A DNA stretch of 64,000 nt from Bordetella genomosp. 13 (GCF_007679965.1 NZ_VEHL01000012.1:62001-126000), one strand, 5' to 3'. Positions 31,473 through 40,420 are shown, numbered from the stretch's first letter. Notes: generated from the sequence alone by a model not told the origin. Program-made: numbers and translations.

Positions 31473-32603
31473 TCATCCCGCCGCCACGCGGCTGCTGTCG
31501 CGCACCACCAGCTCGCAGTCGACGCGATGCACGCCGGGCGGCAGGTGCGCCGCGGCAGGTGCCTGCATGGCGGCCAGCAGCGCCGCCGCGGCCTGGCGGC
31601 CGATTTCATAGGGCCGGGTGCGCACCGTGGTCAGGCCGGGCTCGACGAGCCCGGCCAGCGGCACGTCGCCGAAGCCCGCCACCGCGCAGTCGCGCGGCAA
31701 TGACAGGCCCATCGCCCGCGCGCGCAGGAGCGCGCCGATGGCCAGGTGGTCGTGCGCGAAGACGATGGCCTGCGGCCGGTCCGCGGGCGATTCCTGCGCC
31801 AGCCGCGCGATGTGGGCGATGCCGGCGGCATAGTCCTCGGTGTCGTCCACATAGGCGACATCGGGCGTGAGACCCGCGTGCCGCATGGCCTGGACGTAGC
31901 CCTGCGCCCGGCGCCCCGCGCGCGTGTCGCGCGAGGCGCCGCCCAGCGCGAAGCGGATGCGGCGCGCGCCCTGTTGCAGGAAGTGCTCGGCCAGCATGCG
32001 GCCGACCTCGTGCTGCGCGAAGCCCACCTGGTGGTAGGGGCGGTCTTCCAGAATCTCCCAGGCCTCGACGATGGGCACGCGCAGCGTCCGCAGCAGGACC
32101 TCGATGGCGGGATCGTGGTCGCCGCGCGTCAGCACCAGGCCGCTGGGATGCCAGCCCACGAAGGCGCGAATGGCGCGCGCCTCGTTCTCCATCGAGTACT
32201 CGCTGTTGGCCAGCAGCAGCTGAAGGTTCTGCTGGTCCAGCGTGTCGCTCATGCCGCGCACCATCTGCGCGAAGGTGGGGCTGCTGACGTTCTGCATGAC
32301 CGCGCCCACCGGTCCGCCCTGCGTGGAAGCCAGGCGGCGCGCCACCTGGCTGGGCATGTAGCCGGTTTCGGCGACGACCGCGCCGATGCGCTCGCGCAGC
32401 TTCTCCGACACCTTGTGCGGCGCGTTGAAGTAGCGCGAGGCCGTGACGGACGACACGCCGGCCAGGGCGGCCACGTCGTGAATGGTGTAGTGGCCCAGCT
32501 TGGGCCGCACGCGCGTGCGCGCGGGCGCCGCGTCGTCGTCCGCCTGTGCCGCCGTGCCGGATGCGGCCCGCGGGGGCCGAATAGAGGTTGCCATGGGCGC
32601 CAC
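31473..32603 (-). CDS. LacI-family transcriptional regulator (GntR/IdnR-like)
   Basis: Regulator of 376 residues from a GTG at 32603 with AGGGG 4 bp upstream; an ATG at 32594 is the alternative. A disordered Ala-rich N-terminus (about 1-35) precedes the LacI HTH YTIHDVAALAGVSSVTASRY with the hinge ETGYMPSQVARRLAS. A periplasmic-binding-like effector domain follows. It diverges from the sugar-acid operon. Two palindromes with ACCGGT cores in the gap resemble the ATGTTACCSRTAACAT-like sites of E. coli GntR, so it probably represses the operon until a sugar acid or its keto-deoxy derivative binds. Confidence 0.9.
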   Translation of the reverse strand: MAPMATSIRPPRAASGTAAQADDDAAPARTRVRPKLGHYTIHDVAALAGVSSVTASRYFNAPHKVSEKLRERIGAVVAETGYMPSQVARRLASTQGGPVGAVMQNVSSPTFAQMVRGMSDTLDQQNLQLLLANSEYSMENEARAIRAFVGWHPSGLVLTRGDHDPAIEVLLRTLRVPIVEAWEILEDRPYHQVGFAQHEVGRMLAEHFLQQGARRIRFALGGASRDTRAGRRAQGYVQAMRHAGLTPDVAYVDDTEDYAAGIAHIARLAQESPADRPQAIVFAHDHLAIGALLRARAMGLSLPRDCAVAGFGDVPLAGLVEPGLTTVRTRPYEIGRQAAAALLAAMQAPAAAHLPPGVHRVDCELVVRDSSRVAAG

Positions 32604-32622
32604 TATACCCCTGCCAACAGGA

Positions 32623-32661
32623 ATGACACCGGTTCCATTTCGGAAATGAAACCGGTATCAT
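32623..32661. promoter_or_regulatory. Two LacI/GntR-type operator palindromes
   Basis: ATGACACCGGTTCCAT (32623-32638) and ATGAAACCGGTATCAT (32646-32661) share the pattern ATGANACCGGTNNCAT and are 23 bp apart centre to centre, about two helical turns. They lie between the divergent LacI gene and Bug operon. The second ends in TATCAT, which could be a -10 box of the operon, so binding would block the promoter. Confidence 0.65.
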
Positions 32662-32713
32662 CGATCCCAGACCGCCTCATCCATACCACCCAGCGGCAAT
32701 CCTGGAGACACGC

Positions 32714-33688
32714 ATGACCCTGACCCGCCTGTGCGGCCGCCTGTTCGCCGTCGCGGCCCTGGCCGCCGTTCCCCTGGCCCACGCGGCCGGCTATCCCGAC
32801 AAGCCCATCACGCTGGTGGTGCCGCAGCCCCCCGGCGGCGCGGCCGATGCCGTGGCCCGCCCATTCGCGCAGGCGCTGTCCGAGCGCCTGGGCCAGCCCG
32901 TCATCGTGGAGAACCGGCCCGGCGCCAACGGCAACATCGCCGCCGCGTCCGTGGTGCAGAAGCCGGCCGACGGCTACACCATCTTCTACGGGTCGGTCAG
33001 CACGCTGGCGGTCAATCCCCACCTGTACAAATCGACGGGCTTCGATCCGTTCAAGGACTACCAGCCGCTGACGCTGACCAACCAGACGCCCAACGTGCTG
33101 GTGGTGGGCGCGCAGACGCCTTACCGCACGGTCGCCGACGTGGTCAAGGCCGCGCGCGCCAGGCCGGGAGAGCTGGCCTTCGGCTCGGCCGGCAACGGCA
33201 ACACCATGCACCTGACGGGCCTGCAGTTCCAGGCCAGCACCGGCACGCAGATGGTGCACGTACCCTACAAGGGCGGCCCGGCCGCGCTGACCGACGTGAT
33301 GGGCGGCCAGATCCCCATGATGTTCCACAACCTGTCGGCGGTGCTGGCCACGGCCAAGGCGGGCAAGGTGCGCATTCTGGCGGTGGCGGACGAGAAGCGT
33401 TCGCCGCTGGCGCCCGACGTGCCCACCATGGCCGAGGCGGGCGCGCCGGGCACCGTGCAGGTGGCCTGGAGCGGCATGCTGGTGCGGCGCGGCACGCCCG
33501 ACGACATCGTGCAGAAGCTGCACAAGGAAATGGTGGCCATCCTGGCCACGCCCGCCTTCCGCAAGCCGCAGGAAGAGCAGGGCAGCGAGATCCTCTCGTC
33601 CACGCCCGAGGAATTCGCCGCGCGCCTGAAGGCCGACTACGCCCGCATGGGCGAGGTCATCAAGGCCGGCAACGTGCACATCGACTGA
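32714..33688 (+). CDS. Bug-family (TctC) periplasmic solute receptor
   Basis: Receptor of 324 residues with a signal peptide ending at AHA and the motifs YPDKPITLVVPQPPGG and GQPVIVENRPGANG. TGGAGA precedes the ATG at 32714. It leads a four-gene operon with aldolase, IlvD/Edd dehydratase and enolase-superfamily dehydratase, so its ligand is probably an aldonic or other acidic sugar. That would be a less usual ligand class for Bug proteins. No membrane subunits follow. Confidence 0.92.
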   Translation: MTLTRLCGRLFAVAALAAVPLAHAAGYPDKPITLVVPQPPGGAADAVARPFAQALSERLGQPVIVENRPGANGNIAAASVVQKPADGYTIFYGSVSTLAVNPHLYKSTGFDPFKDYQPLTLTNQTPNVLVVGAQTPYRTVADVVKAARARPGELAFGSAGNGNTMHLTGLQFQASTGTQMVHVPYKGGPAALTDVMGGQIPMMFHNLSAVLATAKAGKVRILAVADEKRSPLAPDVPTMAEAGAPGTVQVAWSGMLVRRGTPDDIVQKLHKEMVAILATPAFRKPQEEQGSEILSSTPEEFAARLKADYARMGEVIKAGNVHID

Positions 33689-33701
33689 AGCGAGCTTTCC
33701 C

Positions 33702-34508
33702 ATGCCCACCCCCAATCTTTTCAAGCGCGCCCTCCAGGCGCGCCAGGCGCAGATCGGCCTGTGGTCGACGCTGCCGTTTCCCATGGTGTCCGAGCTGATC
33801 GCCGGCGCCGGCTTCGACTGGCTGCTGATCGACACCGAGCACACGCCCAGCGATCCCATCGTGGTGCAGCAGTTGCTGCAGGCGGTGGCCGCCGAGCACG
33901 AGCGCCCGTCGTCGGCCGTGGTGCGTCCCGCCTGGAACGACACGGTGCTGATCAAGCGCCACCTGGACGTGGGCGCGCAGTCGCTGCTGCTGCCCTTCGT
34001 GCAGAACCGCGACGAGGCCGAGGCCGCCGTGGCCGCCACGCGCTATCCGCCGCGCGGCGTGCGCGGCATGGGCGGTTCGATGCGCGCCTCGCGCTTCGGC
34101 CGCGACGCGGCCTACGTGCAGGAAGCCGAGCGCGAACTGTGCGTGCTGGTGCAGATCGAGACCATGGAGGCGCTGGAGCAGCTGGAACAGATCGCGTCGG
34201 TGGACGGCATCGACGGGGTGTTCATCGGCCCGGCGGACCTGTCCGCCAGCCTGGGCGTGGCGGGCCAGCTGCAGCATCCCAAGGTGCGCGCCGCCACCGA
34301 CGACGCCATCCGGCGTATCCTGGCCTGCGGCAAGGCGCCGGGCATCCTGATGCTGGACGAGCCGCGCGCACGCGAATGCCTGGACCAGGGCGCGCTGTTC
34401 GTGGCGGTGGCCACCGACCAGGTGCTGCTGCGCAAGGCCTGCGACGACACCGCGGCGCGCTTCGCCGCCCGCGCCTCCGGCCAGCCGGCCGCGCCCGCCA
34501 CGTACTGA
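33702..34508 (+). CDS. HpcH/HpaI-family class II aldolase
   Basis: Metal-dependent pyruvate aldolase of 268 residues. His47 in DTEHTPSD is the general base, Arg75 in VVRPAWND binds the pyruvate carboxylate, and Glu153 (QIET) and Asp179 (GPADLSASLG) are the metal ligands, all present. The family includes 2-keto-3-deoxy-L-rhamnonate, 2-keto-3-deoxyglucarate and HpaI aldolases. Placed 13 bp after the Bug gene and before two sugar-acid dehydratases, it probably cleaves a 2-keto-3-deoxy sugar acid to pyruvate and an aldehyde. Confidence 0.92.
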   Translation: MPTPNLFKRALQARQAQIGLWSTLPFPMVSELIAGAGFDWLLIDTEHTPSDPIVVQQLLQAVAAEHERPSSAVVRPAWNDTVLIKRHLDVGAQSLLLPFVQNRDEAEAAVAATRYPPRGVRGMGGSMRASRFGRDAAYVQEAERELCVLVQIETMEALEQLEQIASVDGIDGVFIGPADLSASLGVAGQLQHPKVRAATDDAIRRILACGKAPGILMLDEPRARECLDQGALFVAVATDQVLLRKACDDTAARFAARASGQPAAPATY

Positions 34509-34525
34509 CAACGCAGGAAGACAGC

Positions 34526-36289
34526 ATGGCAGAGACCCCCGCGCGCAAGACGCCCGAGACCTTGCGCAGCCACCGCTGGTTCGCCAGCGACGACATCCGC
34601 GGCTTCGCGCACCGCCAGCGCATGCAGCAGCAGGGCCTGAACCGCGAAGAGTTCATGGGCCGGCCCGTGATCGCGCTGATCAACACGTGGAGCGACCTGT
34701 CGCCCTGCCATGCGCACCTGCGCGAGCGGGCCGAGGCGGTCAAGCGCGGCGTGCTGCAGGCGGGCGGCTATCCGCTGGAACTGCCGGCGCTCAGCCTGGG
34801 CGAGGTCATGGTCAAGCCCACGACCATGCTGTACCGCAACCTGCTGTCGCTGGAATGCGAAGAGCTGCTGCGCAGCCTGCCCATCGACGGCGCGGTGCTG
34901 ATGGGCGGCTGCGACAAGACGCCGCCCGCCATGGTGATGGGCGCGCTGTCCATGGACATCCCGGTGATCTTCATGCCGGCGGGCGCCATGCTGAACGACC
35001 GCTACCAGGGCCAGGCCGTGGGCGCGGGCACGCACACCAAGAAGTTCTTCGCCGAGTACACCATCGGCGCCATCGATCGCGCCGAATGGGTGCGGATGGA
35101 GTCGCGCATGACGCGCAGCGTCGGCACCTGCAACACCATGGGCACCGCCAGCACCATGACGGCCATCGTCGAGGCGCTGGGCCTGTCGTTGCCGGGGGCC
35201 ATGGCCATCCCCGCGGTCGACGCGGCGCATACGCGCATGGCGTGGCAATGCGGCCGCCGCGTGGTCGACATGGTCTGGGAAGATTTGAAGCCCTCGCGCA
35301 TCTGCACGGCCGCGGCCTTTCGCAACGCCGTGGTGGCGTACGTGGCGCTGGGCGGCTCCACCAACGCGGCGGTGCATCTGCCCGCGATGGCGGGGCGCGC
35401 GGGCATCGCGCTGTCCATCGACGAGATCGACGCCATCGCGCGCGACGTGCCGGTCATCGCCAACCTGTATCCGTCGGGCACGCGCCTGATGGAAGACTTC
35501 TTCTATGCCGGCGGCCTGCCCGCCGTGCTGCGCAAGGTCGCCGCCCACCTGGACCTGTCGGCGCTGACCTGTACCGGCGCCTCGCTGGGCGACAACCTGG
35601 CGGCCTGGCCGGATACGCCCGACGACGGCACCATCCTGGACGTGGCCGCGCCGCTGAAGCAGGGCGGCGAAGCGTGCCCGGAGGCCGGCCTGGCCATGGC
35701 GGTGGTGCGCGGCAACCTGGCGCCGGACGGCGCGGTGATCAAGCCCTCGGCCGCCAGCCCGCACCTGCTGCGTCACACCGGCCCGGCGCTGGTGTTCGAT
35801 TCCAACGCGGACATGTTCGCGGCCATGGCCGATCCCGACCTGGACGTGGACGAGAACACCGTGCTGGTGCTGCGCAACGGCGGCCCCATCGGCGGCCCGG
35901 GCATGCCCGAATGGGGCAACCTGCCCATCCCGAAGAAGCTGCTGCAGCAGGGCGTGCGCGACATGCTGCGCATCTCCGACTCGCGCATGAGCGGCACGCA
36001 CTACGGCACCTGCGTGCTGCACGTATCGCCGGAGTCCGCGGTGGGCGGTCCGCTGGCGCTGCTGCGCACGGGCGACCTGGTGCGGCTGGACATCGGCGCG
36101 CGCAGCCTGGACATGCTGGTGTCCGAGGACGAACTGGCCCGGCGCCGCGAGGCCTGGACGCCGCCGCCGCGGCCGCACACGCGCGGCTTCACGCGCATGT
36201 ATCAGAACGAGGTCACGCAGGCACACCTGGGCTGCGATTTCCACAGCCTGGCCGGCAACGACCCCACGCCTGAACCGCCCATCTACTGA
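34526..36289 (+). CDS. IlvD/Edd-family sugar-acid dehydratase
   Basis: Fe-S dehydratase of 587 residues. Three Cys for the cluster are at 61 (SPCHAH), 128 (GGCDKTPPA) and 201 (GTCNTMGTAST), the same arrangement as [2Fe-2S] pentonate dehydratases such as L-arabinonate and D-xylonate dehydratase. The C-terminal SDSRMSGTHYGTCVLHVSPE is also characteristic of that subgroup rather than of dihydroxy-acid dehydratase of branched-chain synthesis. It would convert an aldonic acid to its 2-keto-3-deoxy derivative, the substrate type of the aldolase upstream. Confidence 0.92.
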   Translation: MAETPARKTPETLRSHRWFASDDIRGFAHRQRMQQQGLNREEFMGRPVIALINTWSDLSPCHAHLRERAEAVKRGVLQAGGYPLELPALSLGEVMVKPTTMLYRNLLSLECEELLRSLPIDGAVLMGGCDKTPPAMVMGALSMDIPVIFMPAGAMLNDRYQGQAVGAGTHTKKFFAEYTIGAIDRAEWVRMESRMTRSVGTCNTMGTASTMTAIVEALGLSLPGAMAIPAVDAAHTRMAWQCGRRVVDMVWEDLKPSRICTAAAFRNAVVAYVALGGSTNAAVHLPAMAGRAGIALSIDEIDAIARDVPVIANLYPSGTRLMEDFFYAGGLPAVLRKVAAHLDLSALTCTGASLGDNLAAWPDTPDDGTILDVAAPLKQGGEACPEAGLAMAVVRGNLAPDGAVIKPSAASPHLLRHTGPALVFDSNADMFAAMADPDLDVDENTVLVLRNGGPIGGPGMPEWGNLPIPKKLLQQGVRDMLRISDSRMSGTHYGTCVLHVSPESAVGGPLALLRTGDLVRLDIGARSLDMLVSEDELARRREAWTPPPRPHTRGFTRMYQNEVTQAHLGCDFHSLAGNDPTPEPPIY

Positions 36290-36316
36290 ACCGAAGCCAT
36301 GATGAGGACGCATCGC

Positions 36317-37459
36317 ATGGATGAAGACCTGTCCTTCAAGATCGAGAAAGTCGAGACCTTCGTGTTCCGCGCGCCCGCCTCGCCGCCGGTGCGCACGTCG
36401 TTCGGCGTCATGCACGACCGCCCCGCGGTGCTGGTGCGGGTGACCGATGCGGACGGCGCGCAGGGCTGGGGCGAGATCTGGTGCAACTTCCCCGCCGTGG
36501 GCGCGGAGCATCGCGCCCGCCTGGTGCAGAGCTGCCTGGCGCCGGCGGTGCGCGAGCGCCGCTGGGAGTCGCCGCGCGCGTGCTTCGATGCGCTGAACGT
36601 GCTGGTGCGCATCCTGGCCATCCAGACCGGCGAGCCGGGGCCGCTGGCCCATGCCATCGCGGGCGTCGACACGGCGCTGTGGGACCTGCTGGCGCGCCGC
36701 GCCGGCAAGCCGCTGTGGAAGCTGCTGGGGGGCGAGCCGGCCATCGCCGTGTACACGTCGGGCATCAATCCCGACCAGCCGGAACGCGTCGCGCAGGCCA
36801 AGGCGAAAGAGGGCTACACGGCCTTCAAGCTGAAAGTGGGCTTCGGCGACGAGCGCGACGAGGCCAACGTGCGCACGTTGCGGCAGGCCATGGGCCCGGA
36901 CGCCACGCTGATGGTGGACGCCAACCAGGCCTGGACGCCGGAACAGGCCGCGGACATGTCGCAACGGCTGGCGCCCTACGGCCTCATCTGGCTGGAGGAG
37001 CCGATTCCGGCCGACAGCGCGCTGGACGTCTGGTGCACGCTGGCCGAGGCCAGCCCGCTGCGCCTGGCGGGCGGCGAGAACCTGCGCGGCGAAGCGGCCT
37101 TCGAGGCGGCGGCCCGGTCCGGCGGGCTGGAAGTCATCCAGCCCGACCTGGGCAAGTGGGGTGGCTTCAGCGGCTGCCTGCCGGTGGCGCGCGGCGCCAT
37201 GGCGGCAGGCAAGTGGTTCTGCCCGCACTGGCTGGGCGGCGGCCTGGGGCTGACGGCCTCCATGCACCTGAAGGCGGCGGTGGGCGGGCCGGGCTACGTC
37301 GAGGTCGACTCGAACACCAATCCGCTGCGCGACCTGCTGCTGCAAGCGGGCCAGGCCGTGCGGGACGGCCGCGTCACGCTGTCCGATGAGCCGGGGCTGG
37401 GCGTGACGCCGCCGATGGAGGCGTTGCGGCCGTATCTGGTGCTGGCGTTGGCCGACTGA
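36317..37459 (+). CDS. Enolase-superfamily acid-sugar dehydratase (mandelate racemase group)
   Basis: Protein of 380 residues from ATG 36317, preferred because GAGGA lies 8 bp upstream; ATG 36299 is an alternative. The barrel residues are complete: Lys171 and Lys173 (FKLKVG), metal ligands Asp201 (VDANQAW), Glu227 or Glu228 (LEEP) and Glu254 (GGEN), then Asp277 (QPDLGKWGG) with His304 (CPHWLGGG) as the His-Asp pair of the mandelate racemase group. It probably dehydrates or epimerises a sugar acid. Having this enzyme and an IlvD-type dehydratase in one operon suggests two acid-sugar substrates, or a racemisation step before dehydration. Confidence 0.9.
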   Translation: MDEDLSFKIEKVETFVFRAPASPPVRTSFGVMHDRPAVLVRVTDADGAQGWGEIWCNFPAVGAEHRARLVQSCLAPAVRERRWESPRACFDALNVLVRILAIQTGEPGPLAHAIAGVDTALWDLLARRAGKPLWKLLGGEPAIAVYTSGINPDQPERVAQAKAKEGYTAFKLKVGFGDERDEANVRTLRQAMGPDATLMVDANQAWTPEQAADMSQRLAPYGLIWLEEPIPADSALDVWCTLAEASPLRLAGGENLRGEAAFEAAARSGGLEVIQPDLGKWGGFSGCLPVARGAMAAGKWFCPHWLGGGLGLTASMHLKAAVGGPGYVEVDSNTNPLRDLLLQAGQAVRDGRVTLSDEPGLGVTPPMEALRPYLVLALAD

Positions 37460-37469
37460 AAACGAATAA

Positions 37470-37486
37470 GGGGCCTGCGAGGCCCC
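37470..37486. terminator. Hairpin between convergent genes
   Basis: GGGGCCT (37470-37476) and AGGCCCC (37480-37486) form a perfect 7-bp stem with a 3-base loop. On the minus strand it is followed by a T-rich stretch (complement of AAAACGAATA). It can stop both the sugar-acid operon and the TehA-like gene. Confidence 0.65.
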
Positions 37487-37549
37487 CTGGACGATGCCGC
37501 GGACGGCAACTCGATTGGCCCGGGAGGCGCGATGTCTCGGGCCCGGAAA

Positions 37550-38578
37550 TCACCCGACCTTGGACGGCGCCGCGCCGGGCGCGACGGGCACGGCGGCAGG
37601 CGCGGCAACCGCCGCGGGCGGCAGCAGCTTTCCCTGCGCCAGCAGCTTCAACGTTCCCGCCGCGATACCCAGAACCAGCACGTTGGCCGCCACGAACAGC
37701 ACGGGTGCCAGCACGGCGAATGCGCCGTCGGGGATGGCGACTGCCGTACGGACGGCCACGGTGGCCAGCGCCGTCGCGCCGAAGGTGAAGGCCCAGTACG
37801 AGGCGCCGAAGGGCTGCTCGGCGATCCAGCGGCTCATGCGCAGCAGCAGCAGCGCCTGCAGCAGGGCATAGCCGATCAGCGCATGCACGATCAGGTCCGG
37901 ACGGCCTTCGCCGACGGCCAGATAACAGGCCGCGCCCACCGCGGGCGGCGCCAGCTGGATGCCGAGCGTGGGCCGCAGCGCCGGCGCCATCGCAGAGGCG
38001 GTGTAGAGCCTGTGCAGCAGCACCGATTCGATGGCCAGCCAGCCGAACAGCCCCGCGCCGAAGGCCAACTGACCCCATTCGCGCCAGCCCAGCGTGGCGG
38101 ACACGATGCCGGTGACGAAGAAGCCCGCCACGGTGGGCAGGTAGAGCACCGGCGTGGTCGAGGCGGCATCGCGTCCGCCACGCCACAGCAGGCCCGTGCG
38201 CCACAGGCCGAACGCGATGGTGAACACGACGCCCGATGCGAACAGCACGACGGCCAGCGCGCGCGAATAGGGCAGGACGCCCTGAGCGACCAGCATGGTC
38301 GCCACGCCGGCCAGGCCGATGAAGCAGCATTGGACCGGATGCTCCGCTTCCTGCCGCGCGGCCGCGGGAGCGCCCAGCCATTTCAGCGCGTACAGCACCG
38401 CCAGGGTGAGCCAGCTGAGCGCCGCGGCCAGATAGAGGATTTCCCCCACGGCGGCGGGCAGGCCCCATGCGGCGTGGGCGGCGCGCCAGCCGTTCCCCAG
38501 CCCGGCGAGCCCGAGCACGATGCCGAAGAAAGATGGTGGGATGCGGGAGGCGATAGGTGATGTGGCTTGCCCGTTCAT
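37550..38578 (-). CDS. TehA/SLAC1-family channel-transporter (TDT family)
   Basis: Membrane protein of 342 residues with about ten hydrophobic helices. The N-terminal RIPPSFFGIVLGLAGLGNGW is the classic TehA/TDT opening. The C-terminal tail from about 315 is Pro/Ala-rich. TDT proteins include tellurite-resistance TehA, C4-dicarboxylate transporter Mae1 and the SLAC1 anion channel, so anion or dicarboxylate export is the likely role. It is followed in transcription by the hairpin at 37470 and preceded by the hydrolase gene on the same strand after 64 bp. Confidence 0.88.
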   Translation of the reverse strand: MNGQATSPIASRIPPSFFGIVLGLAGLGNGWRAAHAAWGLPAAVGEILYLAAALSWLTLAVLYALKWLGAPAAARQEAEHPVQCCFIGLAGVATMLVAQGVLPYSRALAVVLFASGVVFTIAFGLWRTGLLWRGGRDAASTTPVLYLPTVAGFFVTGIVSATLGWREWGQLAFGAGLFGWLAIESVLLHRLYTASAMAPALRPTLGIQLAPPAVGAACYLAVGEGRPDLIVHALIGYALLQALLLLRMSRWIAEQPFGASYWAFTFGATALATVAVRTAVAIPDGAFAVLAPVLFVAANVLVLGIAAGTLKLLAQGKLLPPAAVAAPAAVPVAPGAAPSKVG

Positions 38579-38642
38579 TGTGCTGCTCCTTGGTCTGCTT
38601 GCGCACCGCCGGCCGCCTAATGGGGCAGGCGGTGCCGTTTTA

Positions 38643-39260
38643 CTACTTGGCGTAGGCCTGCGCCACCTGGCCGACCAGGGTTGCCCACGGCATGTCCAGC
38701 GCGCCGTACAGGGCGCCGGCTTCCGGACGGCCGTTGTCCTTCAGGATCTCGACCATCAGCGTCGCGTAGTCCGACAGGACCACGCCCGCCTGCTGCATGC
38801 GCAGCAGCCCGACCTGGCGCTTTGTGTCGCTGAACGTGCCCGAGGCATCGACGGCGACGTAGGCATCCAGGCCGCGCGCCACGGCGGTCATCGCGGGGAA
38901 CGCCGCGCACACTTCCAGCGAGATGCCGGCGAAGATCAATTTCTTGCGGCCGGTCGCCTCGATGGCGCGGGCCACGCGCTCGTCGTCGTACGCGTTCACC
39001 GAGGAGCGGTTGATGATCTCGATGCCGGACAGGGCCTCGACCAGCTCGGGGAAGGTGGGGCCCCACATGCTGTCGGCCGCGGTCGTGGTGGCGACGATGG
39101 GCAGGCCCAGGACGCGGGCGGCGCGGGCCAGGGCGACGACGTTGTGCTTCAGTTCGCCGGTCGAGTAATCGCGCACGCCGGTCATCAGGCCGACCTGGTG
39201 ATCGACGAGCACGAGCGCGGCGTTGTCGGCGGTCAGGGGTTCGTAGTTGCGTTGGGTCAT
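38643..39260 (-). CDS. Isochorismatase-like cysteine hydrolase (YcaC-like)
   Basis: Hydrolase of 205 residues in the isochorismatase superfamily. Asp20 (VLVDHQVG) and the nucleophile Cys118 (AGISLEVCAAF) are present. The central basic residue region reads IINRSSVNAYDD, similar to YcaC. The substrate of YcaC-type proteins is unknown. It diverges from a LysR gene, with a LysR-type palindrome (39347-39364) in the gap, so it is probably under that regulator. A TehA-like gene follows downstream and may be co-transcribed. Confidence 0.9.
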   Translation of the reverse strand: MTQRNYEPLTADNAALVLVDHQVGLMTGVRDYSTGELKHNVVALARAARVLGLPIVATTTAADSMWGPTFPELVEALSGIEIINRSSVNAYDDERVARAIEATGRKKLIFAGISLEVCAAFPAMTAVARGLDAYVAVDASGTFSDTKRQVGLLRMQQAGVVLSDYATLMVEILKDNGRPEAGALYGALDMPWATLVGQVAQAYAK

Positions 39261-39346
39261 GACGGTCTCCGAGGGGTTGGGTGAGGCAGTGAGGTCATGC
39301 TATCGGCTGGACCCATGGACCAGAAGACGGCAAAATTGCGACGCAG

Positions 39347-39364
39347 CGTCTAACCGGTTGGACG
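39347..39364. promoter_or_regulatory. LysR-type palindrome upstream of LysR gene
   Basis: CGTCTAACCGGTTGGACG has 7-bp arms with one mismatch around a 4-base centre. It ends 13 bp before the LysR ATG at 39378 and lies in the gap shared with the YcaC-like gene, a position suited to autorepression. An almost identical site lies before the pirin gene. Confidence 0.65.
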
Positions 39365-39377
39365 ATGAGGGCAAGGC

Positions 39378-40289
39378 ATGTTGGATCTGAACGACTTCTT
39401 CTTCTACGTCCAGGTGGTGGACCGCGGCGGATTCACCGCGGCAGGGCGGTCGCTGAGCATGCCCAAGTCCACGCTCAGCCATCGCATGCAGCAACTGGAA
39501 GGGCACCTGGGCGTGCGGCTGCTGAACCGCACCTCGCGCCGCTTCGGCATGACCGACGCCGGCGAGGAGTTCTACCGGCACGCCGTGGCCATGCTGCGCG
39601 AGGCCGAACTGGCCGAGAACACCATCCGCAACCGCCTGACCGAGCCCACGGGCACGGTGCGGTGCACCGCGGGCGTGGCGACCATGCAGTTCGCCATGTC
39701 GGAGATCATCGCGGACTTCCTGGTGCAGTACCCCAAGGTGAACGTGGTGGCGCACTCGGCGGACCGCTCGGTCGACATCGTGGGCGAGAACTTCGACGTG
39801 GCCGTGCGGGCGCATTCCGACCCGCTGCCCGACTCCAACCTGGTGCAGCGCACCCTGGCGCCCGCGCCATGGTTCCTGTTCGCGGGCGCCGCCTACATCG
39901 AGACGCACGGCGAGCCGCGCACGCCGCAGGACCTGGCGGCCCATCCCTCGCTGTTCATGATGCGCACCGGCGTGGCGCCCGTGTGGCGGCTGCGCCATGC
40001 CAGCGAGGCGCGCGACGAGGCCGTGATGCCGCTGGCGCCCCGGCTGCTGAGCGACGACATGGTGGGCCTGCAGCAGGCCGCCATCCGCGGGCTGGGGGTG
40101 GTGGCCCTGCCCAGCTACATCTGTCGCCAGGCGGTGCGCTCCGGCGCCTTGCGGCGCGTGCTGCCCGAGTGGATCGCGGGCGATTCGACCCTGACGGCGC
40201 TGATTCCCTACCGCAAGGGCCTGCTGCCCTCGGTGCGCGTCTTCCTGGATCACCTGGCGGCGGAGTTTCCCAAGACGGTGCTGATCTAG
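39378..40289 (+). CDS. LysR-family transcriptional regulator
   Basis: LysR regulator of 303 residues. The HTH spans about 1-60 (GGFTAAGRSLSMPKSTLSHR) and the effector domain contains EIIADFLVQYPKV and FDVAVRAHSDPLPDS, typical of the CrgA/AaeR-like branch. CAAGG lies just before the ATG at 39378. The two matching palindromes, one on each side of the gene, suggest that it controls itself, the divergent YcaC-like hydrolase and the downstream pirin gene. Confidence 0.92.
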   Translation: MLDLNDFFFYVQVVDRGGFTAAGRSLSMPKSTLSHRMQQLEGHLGVRLLNRTSRRFGMTDAGEEFYRHAVAMLREAELAENTIRNRLTEPTGTVRCTAGVATMQFAMSEIIADFLVQYPKVNVVAHSADRSVDIVGENFDVAVRAHSDPLPDSNLVQRTLAPAPWFLFAGAAYIETHGEPRTPQDLAAHPSLFMMRTGVAPVWRLRHASEARDEAVMPLAPRLLSDDMVGLQQAAIRGLGVVALPSYICRQAVRSGALRRVLPEWIAGDSTLTALIPYRKGLLPSVRVFLDHLAAEFPKTVLI

Positions 40290-40313
40290 CCGCCGCCTTG
40301 CGCGTTGCGCCAT

Positions 40314-40331
40314 CGTCCAATCCGTTGGACG
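40314..40331 (+). promoter_or_regulatory. LysR-type palindrome upstream of pirin gene
   Basis: CGTCCAATCCGTTGGACG is a perfect 7-bp inverted repeat around TCCG. It matches the site at 39347-39364 at 15 of 18 positions and lies 90 bp before the pirin start. The pairing of both sites with one LysR gene makes a local regulon likely. Confidence 0.65.
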
Positions 40332-40420
40332 CTATGTTTCAATCTCGACGGCTTCTCGGCCGATCGCCCCGTCTCCAGAATGCGTTCCAAGGACAAACGA
40401 CTTTCTGGAGCCTCCTGGCG

